Source: Bacteroides sp. (GTDB taxonomy: Bacteria; Bacteroidota; Bacteroidia; Bacteroidales; Muribaculaceae). Taken from it: 64,000 nt of DNA. The stretch is taken from positions 281,568 to 345,567 of the forward strand of contig JAAVCF010000008.1 of assembly GCA_014802445.1 (NCBI GenBank). The letters are read 5' to 3'. Shown in pieces: positions 45,698 through 55,758 of this stretch. Made by a program: the position numbers and the translations under genes. Numbering within the stretch: the first letter of the stretch is position 1; each line of letters begins with the position of its first letter. The notes beneath the pieces were generated by a model. That model was not told the origin of the DNA. It saw only the letters and a list, made by a program, of their open reading frames with translations, and did not search any database.

Positions 45698-45875
45698 AAT
45701 TTTGTCAGTTTAGTTAAACAGTGATTATTGAGTTTTTTAATTTTTCAGATTTTATAACTATAACAACCGTTGATTAAAATTTGTTTCACTGACTGTTAAT
45801 GAAAGCGCAAAAAAGGGGCCGGAGAGAGCCACTGCCCTCCCCGACCCATTATGTGAGGCCGAAAGCGCCAGAGAG

Positions 45876-47243
45876 TTAGCCTTTGAGCGCTTCGATGGTC
45901 TGAGCGACGGTGAGCGACTGCTGCTCGCCCGTGGCCATATTTTTAAGGGTGACGGTGCCGGCGGCGGCTTCCGTCTCGCCAATGATGGCCACGTAAGGGA
46001 TGCTGAGGTCATCAGCATATTTCATCTGCTTCTTCATCTTGGCGGCTTCAGGATAGAGCTCGGCCGACACTCCGGCGGCGCGGAGCGAGTCGACCACCCG
46101 CGCGGCTGCGGCAGCCTCGGCATCGCCGAAGTTAACGAAGAGCACCCGCGTTGACTCCAGGATGTGAGGAGGATAGAGGTCAAGAGTGTTAAGCACATCG
46201 TAGATGCGGTCAGCGCCGAACGACACTCCCACGCCCGACAGGCCCGGCATGCCGAACACACCCGTGAGATTGTCATAGCGGCCTCCGCCCGAGATTGAGC
46301 CGATGGCCACATCGAGGGCTTTCACCTCTATAATAGTGCCGGTGTAATAGTTGAGACCGCGGGCCAGGCTCACGTCGAGGTCAAGCTCGGCTTTGAGGCC
46401 GCGGGCCAGAGTGGAGCCCACCACTGTGCGCAGCTCCTCCACACCCTTGAGGCCTGTGGGACTGTCGGCGAGCACCTTGGCGAGCTTTTCGAGGCGTTCC
46501 TCGATGGTGCCGTCAATCATCAGCACGGGCACCAGGCGCTCCACGGCGTCAGCTTCGATGCCGCGCTCCACCAGCTCGGCCTTCACATTGTCAAGGCCAA
46601 TCTTGTCAATCTTGTCGATGGCCACGGTGATGTCAATGAGCTTGTCAGGGCGGCCTATGATTTCGGCTATGCCTGCCAGCACCTTGCGGTTATTGAGCTT
46701 GATGGCAATGCGCACACCCAGGCGGGTGAACACATCGTCGATCATCTTCAGCAGCTCCACCTCGTTGAGCAGCGAATCGCTGCCCACCACGTCGGCGTCA
46801 CACTGATAGAACTCGCGGTAGCGTCCCTTCTGGGGGCGGTCAGCGCGCCACACGGGCTGAATCTGATAGCGCTTGAAGGGCATCTGGAGGTCATTGCGGC
46901 GCATCACCACAAAGCGCGCAAAAGGCACGGTGAGGTCATAGCGCAGGCCCTTCTCGCAGAGCTGAGCGGCAAGGCGACCACGCTGGTCAGCATCGTCAAG
47001 CAGGGCCGGATCCACACCGCGCAGAAAGTCGCCCGAGTTGAGAATCTTAAACAGCAGCTTGTCGCCCTCCTCGCCATATTTTCCCATGAGGGTGGAGAGA
47101 TTTTCCATTGCGGGGGTTTCAATCTGGCGGAAGCCGTAGAGGCGAAACACATCGCGGATGGTGTCGAAAATGTAGTTGCGGCGCGCCATTTCAGCGGGGG
47201 TGAAATCGCGCGTGCCTTTGGGGATGGAGGGTTTCTGTGCCAT
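45876..47243 (-). CDS. hisS: histidyl-tRNA synthetase
   Basis: Class II aminoacyl-tRNA synthetase of 455 residues charging tRNA-His. [15 protein letters not shown] is motif-1 proximal, [13 protein letters not shown] is motif 2, and [14 protein letters not shown] with SGGGRYDNL are histidine-specific loops. A C-terminal anticodon-binding domain ends the protein. I chose the ATG at 47243 ([10 protein letters not shown]); the longer frame adds nine residues lying between the promoter box and this start. Confidence 0.96.
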   Translation of the reverse strand: MAQKPSIPKGTRDFTPAEMARRNYIFDTIRDVFRLYGFRQIETPAMENLSTLMGKYGEEGDKLLFKILNSGDFLRGVDPALLDDADQRGRLAAQLCEKGLRYDLTVPFARFVVMRRNDLQMPFKRYQIQPVWRADRPQKGRYREFYQCDADVVGSDSLLNEVELLKMIDDVFTRLGVRIAIKLNNRKVLAGIAEIIGRPDKLIDITVAIDKIDKIGLDNVKAELVERGIEADAVERLVPVLMIDGTIEERLEKLAKVLADSPTGLKGVEELRTVVGSTLARGLKAELDLDVSLARGLNYYTGTIIEVKALDVAIGSISGGGRYDNLTGVFGMPGLSGVGVSFGADRIYDVLNTLDLYPPHILESTRVLFVNFGDAEAAAAARVVDSLRAAGVSAELYPEAAKMKKQMKYADDLSIPYVAIIGETEAAAGTVTLKNMATGEQQSLTVAQTIEALKG

Positions 47244-47267
47244 AATGTATTCAAGAGTTTTCAGCCA

Positions 47268-47275
47268 CAAAAGTA
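47268..47275 (-). promoter_or_regulatory. putative -7 box for hisS
   Basis: Minus strand TACTTTTG, a full TAnnTTTG match, 24 bases upstream of the chosen hisS start. It overlaps the longer hisS frame, which supports the shorter start. Confidence 0.45.
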
Positions 47276-47542
47276 ATCAATCTCGGCGAAAACAGGAAAC
47301 GCATCCGCGATTATTTGCCCCGGCCGCCAAGAGCAAATGTTAACAACCCGGTAACAGTTTTGAAGATTGCTGAAAATATGAAAAAATCGGTTAAAATCGA
47401 GCATTTTCACCACTATACACACCATTATATTTTATTTGACACACTCAATTGCTGACCATTGTATGACAAACACTTACAATTTCAAACCTTTAATTCTGAC
47501 TATATAATCCATATACTCTCATGCGGTGTGAAAACAAGCGGA

Positions 47543-47550
47543 TAATTTTG
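47543..47550 (+). promoter_or_regulatory. putative -7 box for the large acidic secreted protein
   Basis: TAATTTTG, a full match, 86 bases upstream of the ATG at 47637. The resulting leader is AT-rich without clear structure. Confidence 0.45.
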
Positions 47551-47636
47551 CATCCGTGATTCAGCACACCATCTTATTCGGCAGTTTCACATCAAATTCT
47601 TCAATCAATTTCATACTTATTTAACACCAACACACA

Positions 47637-50600
47637 ATGCAATTCAAAAAAGCACTGATGACATTCACACTGGCCACGTCAGCGTCAATGCTGTGGGCCG
47701 TGGAAGTGGGCACCGGCTCCGGACTTTTCCTTCGCGGACCCGAGCTTTCCGGCACTGACGGCTGGGATTCGAGTGCAGCCGAACTTCTTTGGGCCAACGA
47801 AGAAGGATCGGCCGTTTATTACAATTTCAACACTGAGAAAAACGGAGAGTACGCCGTTAGCGACCGCGCATTCGCCATCGGTCCCCGCGCAGGCTGGGAC
47901 GGCAAAGTGATTGTGGCCGGCGATGCTGAGGGCAATGCCGTGGTTGGCGAGCCTTTCGCCATTTATTATGGTGGCAACCGCAACGGTCACACCCCCGCCA
48001 CCGGCACTTACCGCAGCCTCTACATGACTCTCCCCACCAACACAGAGGATGCCACCGATGAATTCCTGCCCGACACCGGCGCAGGCTATCTGACATTCCT
48101 GGCCGACGAATATTATCCCGAAGGCTTCGGCCCCATCGTGGACCCCAACGAATATGCCGACTTCTGGCTCCGCGGCGGTGTGTTTGGCGACACTGACTGG
48201 AGCAACCAGTCAAACGACGCTTACCGCTTCCGCCTCGACGCCGAAACCGGTTACTACTATGTTAACTTCCCCGGCGGATTCACCATCCCTGCCGAGGACA
48301 CTGAATTTGCCATCAGCGGCAGCCCCACCGGCTGGCCCAGGAACACCGTAATCGTGCCCGGCGCCAACGTCAATCTCGTGCTTGACCAGGAACTCCCCAT
48401 TTTCTACGGTGGCAGCCACAACGGTGTGCTCCCCGCAGGTGCCGTGATTGAGCGCATTGAAATCCGCCTCCTCCCCTCAAACGACGAGGCAGACTATAAC
48501 TTTGCCGGCGATGCCACTCCCGCCCAGCCCGCTGAAGGCGCAGGCGTGCTCTTCATCAAGGGCTACTATCCTCTGGCCGGGCTGCCCGTTGTGGACAGCG
48601 AAGGCAAGGGCAACATCCTCTTCGGCGCATGGGACCTCAGCGACGCCCGCGTGAGCTGGAACACCTCAGGCGGTCTGAACGACGTGCTCCGTGACACCAC
48701 CTCACCCTTCTTCAGCAAATATGTGAAGCTCCACGGTCAGCGCAACATGATTGCCGGCCGCCTGGCTGACGAAGCTCTCATTGTTGACGTGCCCCGCGAC
48801 GGCGAAGGCAACCCCCTGGCTGTGGAAGGCTACGACGGCACCCAGATTATCCGCTACCACGAGAACGCATCAACCTACGTGATTGACTTCACCGAGTATG
48901 ACCCTCAGGGTGTGCTCCTGACCGTGCCTCTGAGCTCTGAAATGGCCAACAACGGCGCCGACGACGTTTATGCCGACGTGCCCATGATTCTCCGCTCAGG
49001 TGTGCGCTTTGACCTCATCAACGCCAACTATGGCGAAGGCGTGGAGAATGACCCCGACGCAAAATATCGCTTCATCAAATACGGCCGCGTGCTCCGTCTG
49101 AACGGACAGCCCGTCAACATGCTCGACTTTGGCCGCTGGAACGACATCGACCTCACCGAGAATCCTAACCCCACCATCGAGGAAACCACCGAGGTGAAGA
49201 ACAAAATCGGCGACAACCGCCTCCTTGCAGAATATGACGTGCGTGTGAAGCGCATCATCATCGAAGTGGAGAACGAAGGCATGCGCCAGAGCGAGAAAGT
49301 GTGGCTCCGTTTCGAGGGCGAATATGTGCTCGACGCCGTGACCGCCATTGACTACTCTTACAGCTTTGACCGTGACGCCGACCTCGATGCCAACCACCGC
49401 AGCGACTCGCCCAACATCTTCAACGCCGCAATCTATCGCTGGTATGACCGCGGATTCAACCGCTTCTATGCCAACACCGACGTGACTGAACACGGCTACG
49501 AATCAGCCGAGGATTTCGAAGCTGACCGCGTGCGCTACGCCCTCCCCGATTTCAGCGGCATCTACTCAGCCAACGTGGAATATGACCTCACCCTCAACGC
49601 TGACACTGAAGAGTCATTCATCTACTTTGACAACGTGGACGGTACTCCCGAACTCACCAACGCCAAGTTTAACCGCAACTACGCCTTCAACCCCGAGAAC
49701 GGCCGCTTCTACAACACCGAAACCGGCGAGCTGATGAGCCGCTACTCATTCTCAGAGCGCACCGGCAACGACGAGCAGGAGAAGAGCGCCACCCGCCTCA
49801 CCATCCTCGGCCAGACCCTCACGCTCATCTACAACCCCGAGCATCCCGAAACTCTCCCCAGAAACCTCATCTCAAAGGTGACCTATCACTTCTGCGACGA
49901 GGAGCCCAGCAACTACCACACCTACACTGCCACCACTCCTGAAATCGGCCTCCCCGGCGTGTTCTACATGTCGCCCGACCTCAAGGCCAACCCCCTGGAA
50001 TGGCACAGCACCGAAGACGGCGCAACCTACACCGCCGACCTCAACATCAATGACACCGAATTCCTCAAGGTCACCGAATACGTGACCAACGACGAAGGCG
50101 TGGCAGAAAAGGTTGTGACCCCCGCCCCCGTGCTCCGCTGGGAATTCACCAACGAAGGCGCCTACATCAACGATGACGAAGACACCGTCTACGACGCCGC
50201 TGACAGCTCAGTGAGCAACGACGCCGGCGACGAACTCGGCCAGAGCGAAGACAACACCTTCGGCGACATCAGCTTCAGCGCCACCACCCCTGAAATCAAC
50301 GCGGTTCCCGACGCGAACACCTCAGTGACCGTCAACTTCAATGCCACCGCCATCATCCGCCAGGGCAAGGTGACCTCTTCAATCCTCATCAGCGAAGCCG
50401 CCCTCCACGGCCTTGAAGACAACTTCATCGACGAGAACGGCGAGCCCAGCAACCTCTTCGCCACCAATGCCGCAAATGTAGCCACCAAGGACGGCAACGT
50501 GACAATCGAGTTTGCCAACGTCCCCGTGGAAGCCAAGGCTCCCGCCACCTTCACCGTCTACACCTCAATCGACGCCATCGACTCAGCTGCCGCCACCGTC

Positions 50601-50759
50601 ACCATCGACGGCCGCACCATCAGCTGCGAAGGTTCAGAGGTTAGCGTCTACAGCGTTGACGGCGCCCTCCAGGGCTCAGGCAGCGCGGTGACCGTGCCCG
50701 TAGCCGGCCTCTACATCGTAAAGACAATAAAAGATACTGTGAAAACAATCGTGAAATAA
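47637..50759 (+). CDS. large acidic secreted protein with duplicated N-terminal module and T9SS-like tail
   Basis: 1040 residues, very rich in Asp, Glu and Asn. A signal peptide ends near SMLWAVE. Two related modules of about 115 residues follow: the first spans about 32-135, with FAIGPRAGWDGKVIVAG and FAIYYGGNRNGHTPATGTYR; the second spans about 179-295, with FAISGSPTGWPRNTVIVPG and LPIFYGGSHNGVLPAGAVIE. They resemble the surface beta-sandwich modules that bind glycans in Bacteroidota, but I cannot name a family. The tail, SVYSVDGALQGSGS then VAGLYIVKTIKDTVKTIVK, fits a T9SS type A sorting domain, so it is likely PorU-processed cargo. Expressed alone, with its own promoter and terminator. 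Confidence 0.8.
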   Translation: MQFKKALMTFTLATSASMLWAVEVGTGSGLFLRGPELSGTDGWDSSAAELLWANEEGSAVYYNFNTEKNGEYAVSDRAFAIGPRAGWDGKVIVAGDAEGNAVVGEPFAIYYGGNRNGHTPATGTYRSLYMTLPTNTEDATDEFLPDTGAGYLTFLADEYYPEGFGPIVDPNEYADFWLRGGVFGDTDWSNQSNDAYRFRLDAETGYYYVNFPGGFTIPAEDTEFAISGSPTGWPRNTVIVPGANVNLVLDQELPIFYGGSHNGVLPAGAVIERIEIRLLPSNDEADYNFAGDATPAQPAEGAGVLFIKGYYPLAGLPVVDSEGKGNILFGAWDLSDARVSWNTSGGLNDVLRDTTSPFFSKYVKLHGQRNMIAGRLADEALIVDVPRDGEGNPLAVEGYDGTQIIRYHENASTYVIDFTEYDPQGVLLTVPLSSEMANNGADDVYADVPMILRSGVRFDLINANYGEGVENDPDAKYRFIKYGRVLRLNGQPVNMLDFGRWNDIDLTENPNPTIEETTEVKNKIGDNRLLAEYDVRVKRIIIEVENEGMRQSEKVWLRFEGEYVLDAVTAIDYSYSFDRDADLDANHRSDSPNIFNAAIYRWYDRGFNRFYANTDVTEHGYESAEDFEADRVRYALPDFSGIYSANVEYDLTLNADTEESFIYFDNVDGTPELTNAKFNRNYAFNPENGRFYNTETGELMSRYSFSERTGNDEQEKSATRLTILGQTLTLIYNPEHPETLPRNLISKVTYHFCDEEPSNYHTYTATTPEIGLPGVFYMSPDLKANPLEWHSTEDGATYTADLNINDTEFLKVTEYVTNDEGVAEKVVTPAPVLRWEFTNEGAYINDDEDTVYDAADSSVSNDAGDELGQSEDNTFGDISFSATTPEINAVPDANTSVTVNFNATAIIRQGKVTSSILISEAALHGLEDNFIDENGEPSNLFATNAANVATKDGNVTIEFANVPVEAKAPATFTVYTSIDAIDSAAATVTIDGRTISCEGSEVSVYSVDGALQGSGSAVTVPVAGLYIVKTIKDTVKTIVK

Positions 50760-50786
50760 GAACTGATAACTGCTGTTAACAAACGC

Positions 50787-50821
50787 GTGAGTTTGCCGTG
50801 AGGCAAGCTCACGTTCGTTTT
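50787..50821 (+). terminator. intrinsic terminator after the acidic secreted protein
   Basis: GTGAGTTTGCC pairs with GGCAAGCTCAC (one G-U) and is extended by flanking AAACG/CGTTT; TTCGTTTT follows. Confidence 0.65.
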
Positions 50822-50887
50822 ATGCCCCCTTCCCGCCCCCGGGGCACCCCGGATGAGCACCTTCGGAAGCATTTAGCGGGCCGAAGT

Positions 50888-50918
50888 TTTGATTTATTGA
50901 CATTTGTTAGTATCTTTG
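50888..50918 (+). promoter_or_regulatory. etfBA-acd promoter, full Bacteroidota consensus
   Basis: TTTG at 50888-50891, a 19-base spacer, and TATCTTTG at 50911-50918. Exact match to TTTG-N19-TAnnTTTG; etfB starts 39 bases downstream of the -7 box. Confidence 0.7.
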
Positions 50919-50957
50919 CAACCTTGAAATAAAATTCAAACTAATCAGATTCACAAT

Positions 50958-51830
50958 ATGAGCCTTAACATCATTGTGCTCGCCAAGCAGGTACCTGACA
51001 CCCGCAATGTGGGCAAAGATGCAATGAAAGAGGATGGCACCATCAACCGCGCAGCGCTGCCGGCCATCTTCAATCCCGAGGACCTCAACGCTCTGGAGCA
51101 GGCACTCCGCCTGAAAGAAGCGAACCCCGGAAGCAAAGTGACACTCCTTACCATGGGACTTCCCCGTGCAGCCGAGATTATCCGCGAAGCAATGTATCGC
51201 GGAGCCGACGGCGGCATCGTGCTGACCGACCGTGTGCTCGGCGGCGCCGACACCCTCGCCACCTCTTACTCACTGGCGCAGGCTGTCAAGAAAATCGGCG
51301 ACTTCGACATCATCCTCGGCGGTCGCCAGGCCATTGACGGCGACACCGCCCAGGTGGGTCCCCAGATTGCCGAGAAGCTCGGCATCCCCCAGGTTACCTA
51401 TGCCGAAGACATCCTTGACCTCAAGGACGGCTATGTGACAGTGCTCCGCCGCCTGGAGCACGGCGTGGAGACCGTCAAAGCTCCCCTGCCCTGCGTGGTG
51501 ACCGTCACCGGCTCAGCCCCCGAGTGCCGCCCCCGCAACGCCTTCCGCGTGATCCGCTACAAGAACGCCTGCGCCGCCGGTGAGCTCGCCGGCAAGAGCG
51601 ACGACGTGAAAGCCCGTGTGGCCGCCCGCCCTGACCTTCAGATTCCCGAATGGAGCGCAGCCTTCGTTGAGGCCGACCCCACCCAGATCGGCATGCCCGG
51701 CTCGCCCACCAAGGTGAAAGCCATCGAAAATGTAGTGTTCACCGCCAAGGAGAGCCTCTGCATGGACAATGACGACGAGAAAATCGAGAACCTTGTCAAA
51801 GAACTTATCGCTAACCACACAATCGGCTAA
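50958..51830 (+). CDS. etfB: electron transfer flavoprotein beta subunit
   Basis: 290-residue EtfB that binds AMP or a second FAD and carries electrons from acyl-CoA dehydrogenase. The N-terminus IIVLAKQVPDTRNVGKDAMK is the family start; FDIILGGRQAIDGDTAQVGP is the EtfB signature region. First gene of the etfB-etfA-acyl-CoA dehydrogenase operon. Cytoplasmic. Confidence 0.96.
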   Translation: MSLNIIVLAKQVPDTRNVGKDAMKEDGTINRAALPAIFNPEDLNALEQALRLKEANPGSKVTLLTMGLPRAAEIIREAMYRGADGGIVLTDRVLGGADTLATSYSLAQAVKKIGDFDIILGGRQAIDGDTAQVGPQIAEKLGIPQVTYAEDILDLKDGYVTVLRRLEHGVETVKAPLPCVVTVTGSAPECRPRNAFRVIRYKNACAAGELAGKSDDVKARVAARPDLQIPEWSAAFVEADPTQIGMPGSPTKVKAIENVVFTAKESLCMDNDDEKIENLVKELIANHTIG

Positions 51831-51835
51831 TCAAA

Positions 51836-52864
51836 ATGTCAGACCAGAATAATCTCATAGTTTATTGCGAATACGAGGACGGCAAGGTGGCCGACGTGTC
51901 GCTGGAACTGCTCACCAAAGGCCGTGTGCTCGCCGACAAGCTCGGCGTGAAGCTCGAAGCGCTCATCATCGGCGACAACCTCGACGACGTGGAGAAGCAG
52001 GTGATGCCCTACGGCGTCGACACCGTTTATAAGGTGGCCGACAAGCGCCTCTACCCCTACACGAGCAACCCCCACGCTGCGGTGCTCATCAACCTCTTCC
52101 GCGAAATCAAGCCTCAGGTGTGTCTCATGGGTGCCACCTGCATTGGCCGTGACCTCGGTCCCCGCGTGAGCTCCGCCCTCCACAGCGGCCTCACCGCTGA
52201 CTGCACCGCTCTTGAAATCGGCCCCCACAAGGACCCCAAGACCGGCAAGGAATATGAAAACCTCCTCTATCAGATTCGCCCCGCATTCGGCGGCAACATC
52301 GTGGCAACAATCGTCAACCCCGACTGCCGCCCCCAGATGGCCACCGTGCGTGAAGGCGTGATGAAGAAAGAGGTGCGTGACCCCAACTACACCGGCGAGG
52401 TTATCAACCTCGACGCATCGAAATATGTGAGCCCCGAGGACTTCGTGGTGGAAATCATTGACCGCCACATCGAAAAGTCAAAGGTCAACATCAAGAACTC
52501 ACCCATCATCGTGGCCGGCGGCTACGGCGTGGGCAGCAAGGAAAACTTTGAGCTGCTCCACCAGCTTGCCGAAACCCTGGGCGGCGAAGTGGGCGCCAGC
52601 CGCGCCGCCGTGGATGCCGGATTCTGCGAGCATGAGCGCCAGATTGGCCAGACGGGTGTGACAGTGCGTCCCAAGCTCTACATTGCATGCGGAATCTCAG
52701 GCCAGATTCAGCACATTGCCGGCATGCAGGACAGCTCCATCATCATCTCGATCAACAATGACCCCAACGCCCCCATCAACACCATCGCTGACTATGTGAT
52801 CACCGGCGAGGTGGAGGACGTGGTGCCCAAACTGATTAAATATTACAAGAAAAACTCAAAGTAA
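51836..52864 (+). CDS. etfA: electron transfer flavoprotein alpha subunit
   Basis: 342-residue EtfA with FAD bound in the C-terminal domain: GGEVGASRAAVDAGF, then RPKLYIACGISGQIQHIAGM and INNDPNAPINTIADY, all family marks. Starts five bases after etfB and forms the heterodimer with it. In anaerobes such pairs can confurcate or bifurcate electrons; the present sequence does not settle this. Confidence 0.96.
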   Translation: MSDQNNLIVYCEYEDGKVADVSLELLTKGRVLADKLGVKLEALIIGDNLDDVEKQVMPYGVDTVYKVADKRLYPYTSNPHAAVLINLFREIKPQVCLMGATCIGRDLGPRVSSALHSGLTADCTALEIGPHKDPKTGKEYENLLYQIRPAFGGNIVATIVNPDCRPQMATVREGVMKKEVRDPNYTGEVINLDASKYVSPEDFVVEIIDRHIEKSKVNIKNSPIIVAGGYGVGSKENFELLHQLAETLGGEVGASRAAVDAGFCEHERQIGQTGVTVRPKLYIACGISGQIQHIAGMQDSSIIISINNDPNAPINTIADYVITGEVEDVVPKLIKYYKKNSK

Positions 52865-52877
52865 GCGACTCACTCCA

Positions 52878-54587
52878 ATGGCTAACTTTTATAACGATAA
52901 CCCCGCGCTCAAGCACCACCTTACCCATCCCCTGATGGAGAAAATCGTGGAACTCCGCGAGCGCAACTACACTGAAGCCGACAAGTTTGACACCGCCCCG
53001 ACGGACTATGCCGACGCTCTTGACAACTATGACCGCGTGCTCGACATCGTGGGCGACATCTGCGGCGAGACCATCGCGGCCAACGCCGAGGATGTGGACC
53101 ATCAGGGTCCCCGTGTGGTTGACGGCCGCGTGGAATATGCCGACGGCACGGTCAAGAACCTCGACGTGTGTCGCAAGGCCGGCCTGATGGGCATGGCTAT
53201 GCCCCGCCGCTTCGGTGGCCTCAACTTCCCCATCACCCCCTACATCATGGCGGCCGACATCGTGAGCCGCGCCGACACAGGCTTTGAGAACCTCTGGGGC
53301 CTCCAGGACTGCGCCGAAACCATCTACGAATTTGCCGACGAGGACCAGAAGCAGCGCTTCATCACCCGCGTGTGTCAGGGCGAAACAATGTCAATGGACC
53401 TCACCGAGCCCGACGCCGGCTCTGACCTCCAGAGCGTAATGCTCAAGGCCACCGAGCAGCCCGACGGCACCTGGCGCCTCAACGGTGTGAAGCGATTCAT
53501 CACCAACGGCGACAGCGACATCCACCTGGTGCTCGCCCGCTCCGAGGACGGAACCAAGGACGGCCGCGGCCTGTCAATGTTCATCTACGACAAGCGCGAC
53601 GGCGGTGTGACCGTGCGCCGCATCGAAAACAAGATGGGCATCAAGGGCAGCCCCACCTGCGAGCTGGTGTTCAAAAACGCCAAAGCCGAGCTCTGCGGCT
53701 CTCGCCGCCTGGGCCTCATCAAGTATGTGATGGCCCTGATGAACGGCGCCCGTCTGGGCATCGCCGCACAGAGCGTGGGCGTCAGCGAACTCGCCTATCG
53801 CGAAGCGCTGGCCTATGCACGTGACCGTCGCCAGTTTGGCAAGGCAATCATTGACTTCCCCGCCGTGTTTGAGATGCTCGCCGTCATGAAGGCCAAGCTC
53901 GACGCAAGCCGCTCGCTGCTCTACATGACCGCTCGCTACGTTGACATCTACAAGGTCTACGAGGACATCGCCAAGGAGCGCACCCTCACCCCCGAGGAAC
54001 GCAAGGAGATGAAGCTCTACACCCGCCTGGCCGACGCCCTGACCCCCATGGCAAAAGGCCTCGGCAGCGAATACTGCAACCAGAACGCCTACGACTGCAT
54101 CCAGATCCACGGCGGCTCAGGCTTCATGAAGGACTATGCCTGCGAACGCATCTACCGCGACGCCCGCATCACCTCAATCTATGAGGGCACAACCCAGCTC
54201 CAGGTGGTGGCCGCAATCCGCCACGTCACCACCGGCACCTACAAGCAGCTCATGGACCTCTACGCCGAAACCGAGGTGAAGGAGGAGCTCAAGAGCGTGC
54301 GTGATGCCATCCTGGAGATGGTGAAGGTGTATGACGACACTGTGGCCCGCGTTAACGAGGTCAAGGACACCACTTATCTTGACTTCGTGGCCCGTCGCCT
54401 GGTGGAGATGGCCGGCAACATCATCATGAGCTTCCTGCTCCTGCTCGACGCCCAGCGTGACGAAGCAGGCATGTTTGACAAGTCGCTCCGCGTCTACGTC
54501 AAGATGGCTCAGGCTGAGATTGCCAAGCACTTTGACTTCATCGCCAACTTCCGCCCCGAGCAGGTGGACCTTTACCGCGCTGAATAA
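52878..54587 (+). CDS. acyl-CoA dehydrogenase with C-terminal extension
   Basis: FAD-dependent dehydrogenase of 569 residues, longer than the ~380 residues of short/medium-chain enzymes. MDLTEPDAGSDLQSV and RFITNGDSDIHLVLARS lie in the FAD and substrate region; SIYEGTTQLQ holds the Glu-containing motif near the active site. An additional ~120-residue C-terminal helical domain follows. Together with EtfBA it likely oxidises or reduces an acyl-CoA (butyryl-, propionyl- or branched-chain). Substrate unknown. Confidence 0.93.
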   Translation: MANFYNDNPALKHHLTHPLMEKIVELRERNYTEADKFDTAPTDYADALDNYDRVLDIVGDICGETIAANAEDVDHQGPRVVDGRVEYADGTVKNLDVCRKAGLMGMAMPRRFGGLNFPITPYIMAADIVSRADTGFENLWGLQDCAETIYEFADEDQKQRFITRVCQGETMSMDLTEPDAGSDLQSVMLKATEQPDGTWRLNGVKRFITNGDSDIHLVLARSEDGTKDGRGLSMFIYDKRDGGVTVRRIENKMGIKGSPTCELVFKNAKAELCGSRRLGLIKYVMALMNGARLGIAAQSVGVSELAYREALAYARDRRQFGKAIIDFPAVFEMLAVMKAKLDASRSLLYMTARYVDIYKVYEDIAKERTLTPEERKEMKLYTRLADALTPMAKGLGSEYCNQNAYDCIQIHGGSGFMKDYACERIYRDARITSIYEGTTQLQVVAAIRHVTTGTYKQLMDLYAETEVKEELKSVRDAILEMVKVYDDTVARVNEVKDTTYLDFVARRLVEMAGNIIMSFLLLLDAQRDEAGMFDKSLRVYVKMAQAEIAKHFDFIANFRPEQVDLYRAE

Positions 54588-54612
54588 TCCCCCCGGATTC
54601 CCGCTCATACCC

Positions 54613-54645
54613 GCGCCCGGCCCGAGCACCCCTCAGGCCGGGCGC
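54613..54645. terminator. GC-rich hairpin between converging acd and hipA
   Basis: GCGCCCGGCC and GGCCGGGCGC pair around 13 bases. There is no T tract on either side; it may act as a bidirectional transcription stop or only stabilise 3' ends. Confidence 0.4.
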
Positions 54646-54651
54646 GCTGCG

Positions 54652-55758
54652 TCAGCCCCCCTCAGCCCCCCGCCTCACTTCGTCAATAATCTCACGGCAT
54701 CGAGCTTCTGAAAGCTTGGCTTTCTTGCCCACAGCGATGAAATCCGACATCCGTGGATGGCCTGTGCCGTTTACAGAGGTGGCGTGTTGTCCATTATAAC
54801 CCTCGGTGCAAAGGGTCAGGTCATAGGCCGGCGCAAGCCTCCATCTCCATGCCTTTGAATCACCGTTGCGGACCACATAGAAACTGAAATTCTTGCAATG
54901 GTCATCCTTATTATCCATCAGATAATTGAACATCATTCTGCGATACATCTGCTCCACATCTTCCTTACTCCGAGTGATGAACCCGGTGAGTGCCAGCAGA
55001 TTTGAGTAATCCAGAAACGGCTCTGAGAGTGACACACACATCAATCCGCCGGCCGTCGCCGTGTGGAGGCGATTACCGTCATCGTCAATATCAAACCGTC
55101 GTGACGCAAAATATCGTCCGTTGACAAGCCTGAAATCGGGCACGATGATTCCGCATTTTCTTGCAACCTCATTGTATCGCGCCTCCTGAAGGCCTATATC
55201 TTTGGGGTCATAGGTGTGGCGGAATTTAACTATCCAGTGTCCTTCGTCATCTGAAAATATCGCTTTGGGCCGGGCTCCTCCACTATTACCGCTATTATAG
55301 AGCAGTAGCCCCGCATCGCGGTCCTGCTGTTCCTTAAGAACTTCAAGAGCAATCTCCTGAAGACGGTCAAAATCCGTCACACTGAGCTCCTGTTCAAGGT
55401 GTGCGGCAGGGGAATAGGTTAAAGCCCCCATGCCATTTTCGCCCACCAGCGCAAGCCTGTCAAGCGACGACAGGTCATAGTCATTAATCCCGTTGCGGAG
55501 CAATGCCTTATGAAGAAGATAGCGGCCATAACCATCGGGAAGACTATCCTCAAACACACCGAAATTTCCATAAAACGGTTGCGCTTTGGCAATGAACACA
55601 CCCGGCTTCAACGGCAGTTCAAGCGGTGAGATGCTGAATCCGTCGGTAAGCCATGATTTATCATACTCAAAAACATTCAGGCGATTATCAGGCGTCATTG
55701 ACAACGTGCCAACCGAGCGCCCGCGGAACATAACATTAAGCTTCTCAGTCTTTTTCAT
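54652..55758 (-). CDS. hipA: HipA-type serine/threonine kinase toxin
   Basis: Toxin of a type II toxin-antitoxin pair, 368 residues. HipA phosphorylates a translation factor (GltX in E. coli) and causes dormancy. Visible parts are the N-terminal DUF-type subdomain (GVFEDSLPDGYGRYLL), the ATP loop SGGARPKA, the catalytic DNKDDHCKNFSFY and the metal-binding LAPAYDLT. All key residues look intact. The start overlaps the antitoxin stop by four bases. Confidence 0.94.
   Translation of the reverse strand: MKKTEKLNVMFRGRSVGTLSMTPDNRLNVFEYDKSWLTDGFSISPLELPLKPGVFIAKAQPFYGNFGVFEDSLPDGYGRYLLHKALLRNGINDYDLSSLDRLALVGENGMGALTYSPAAHLEQELSVTDFDRLQEIALEVLKEQQDRDAGLLLYNSGNSGGARPKAIFSDDEGHWIVKFRHTYDPKDIGLQEARYNEVARKCGIIVPDFRLVNGRYFASRRFDIDDDGNRLHTATAGGLMCVSLSEPFLDYSNLLALTGFITRSKEDVEQMYRRMMFNYLMDNKDDHCKNFSFYVVRNGDSKAWRWRLAPAYDLTLCTEGYNGQHATSVNGTGHPRMSDFIAVGKKAKLSEARCREIIDEVRRGAEGG

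Larger units (their letters stand above)
47244..47636. other. 393-base divergent intergenic region
   Basis: AT-rich region between hisS (minus) and the large acidic protein (plus), with one promoter box for each direction (47268-47275 minus; 47543-47550 plus). Apart from those boxes I see no repeat, hairpin or coding frame. Confidence 0.6.
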
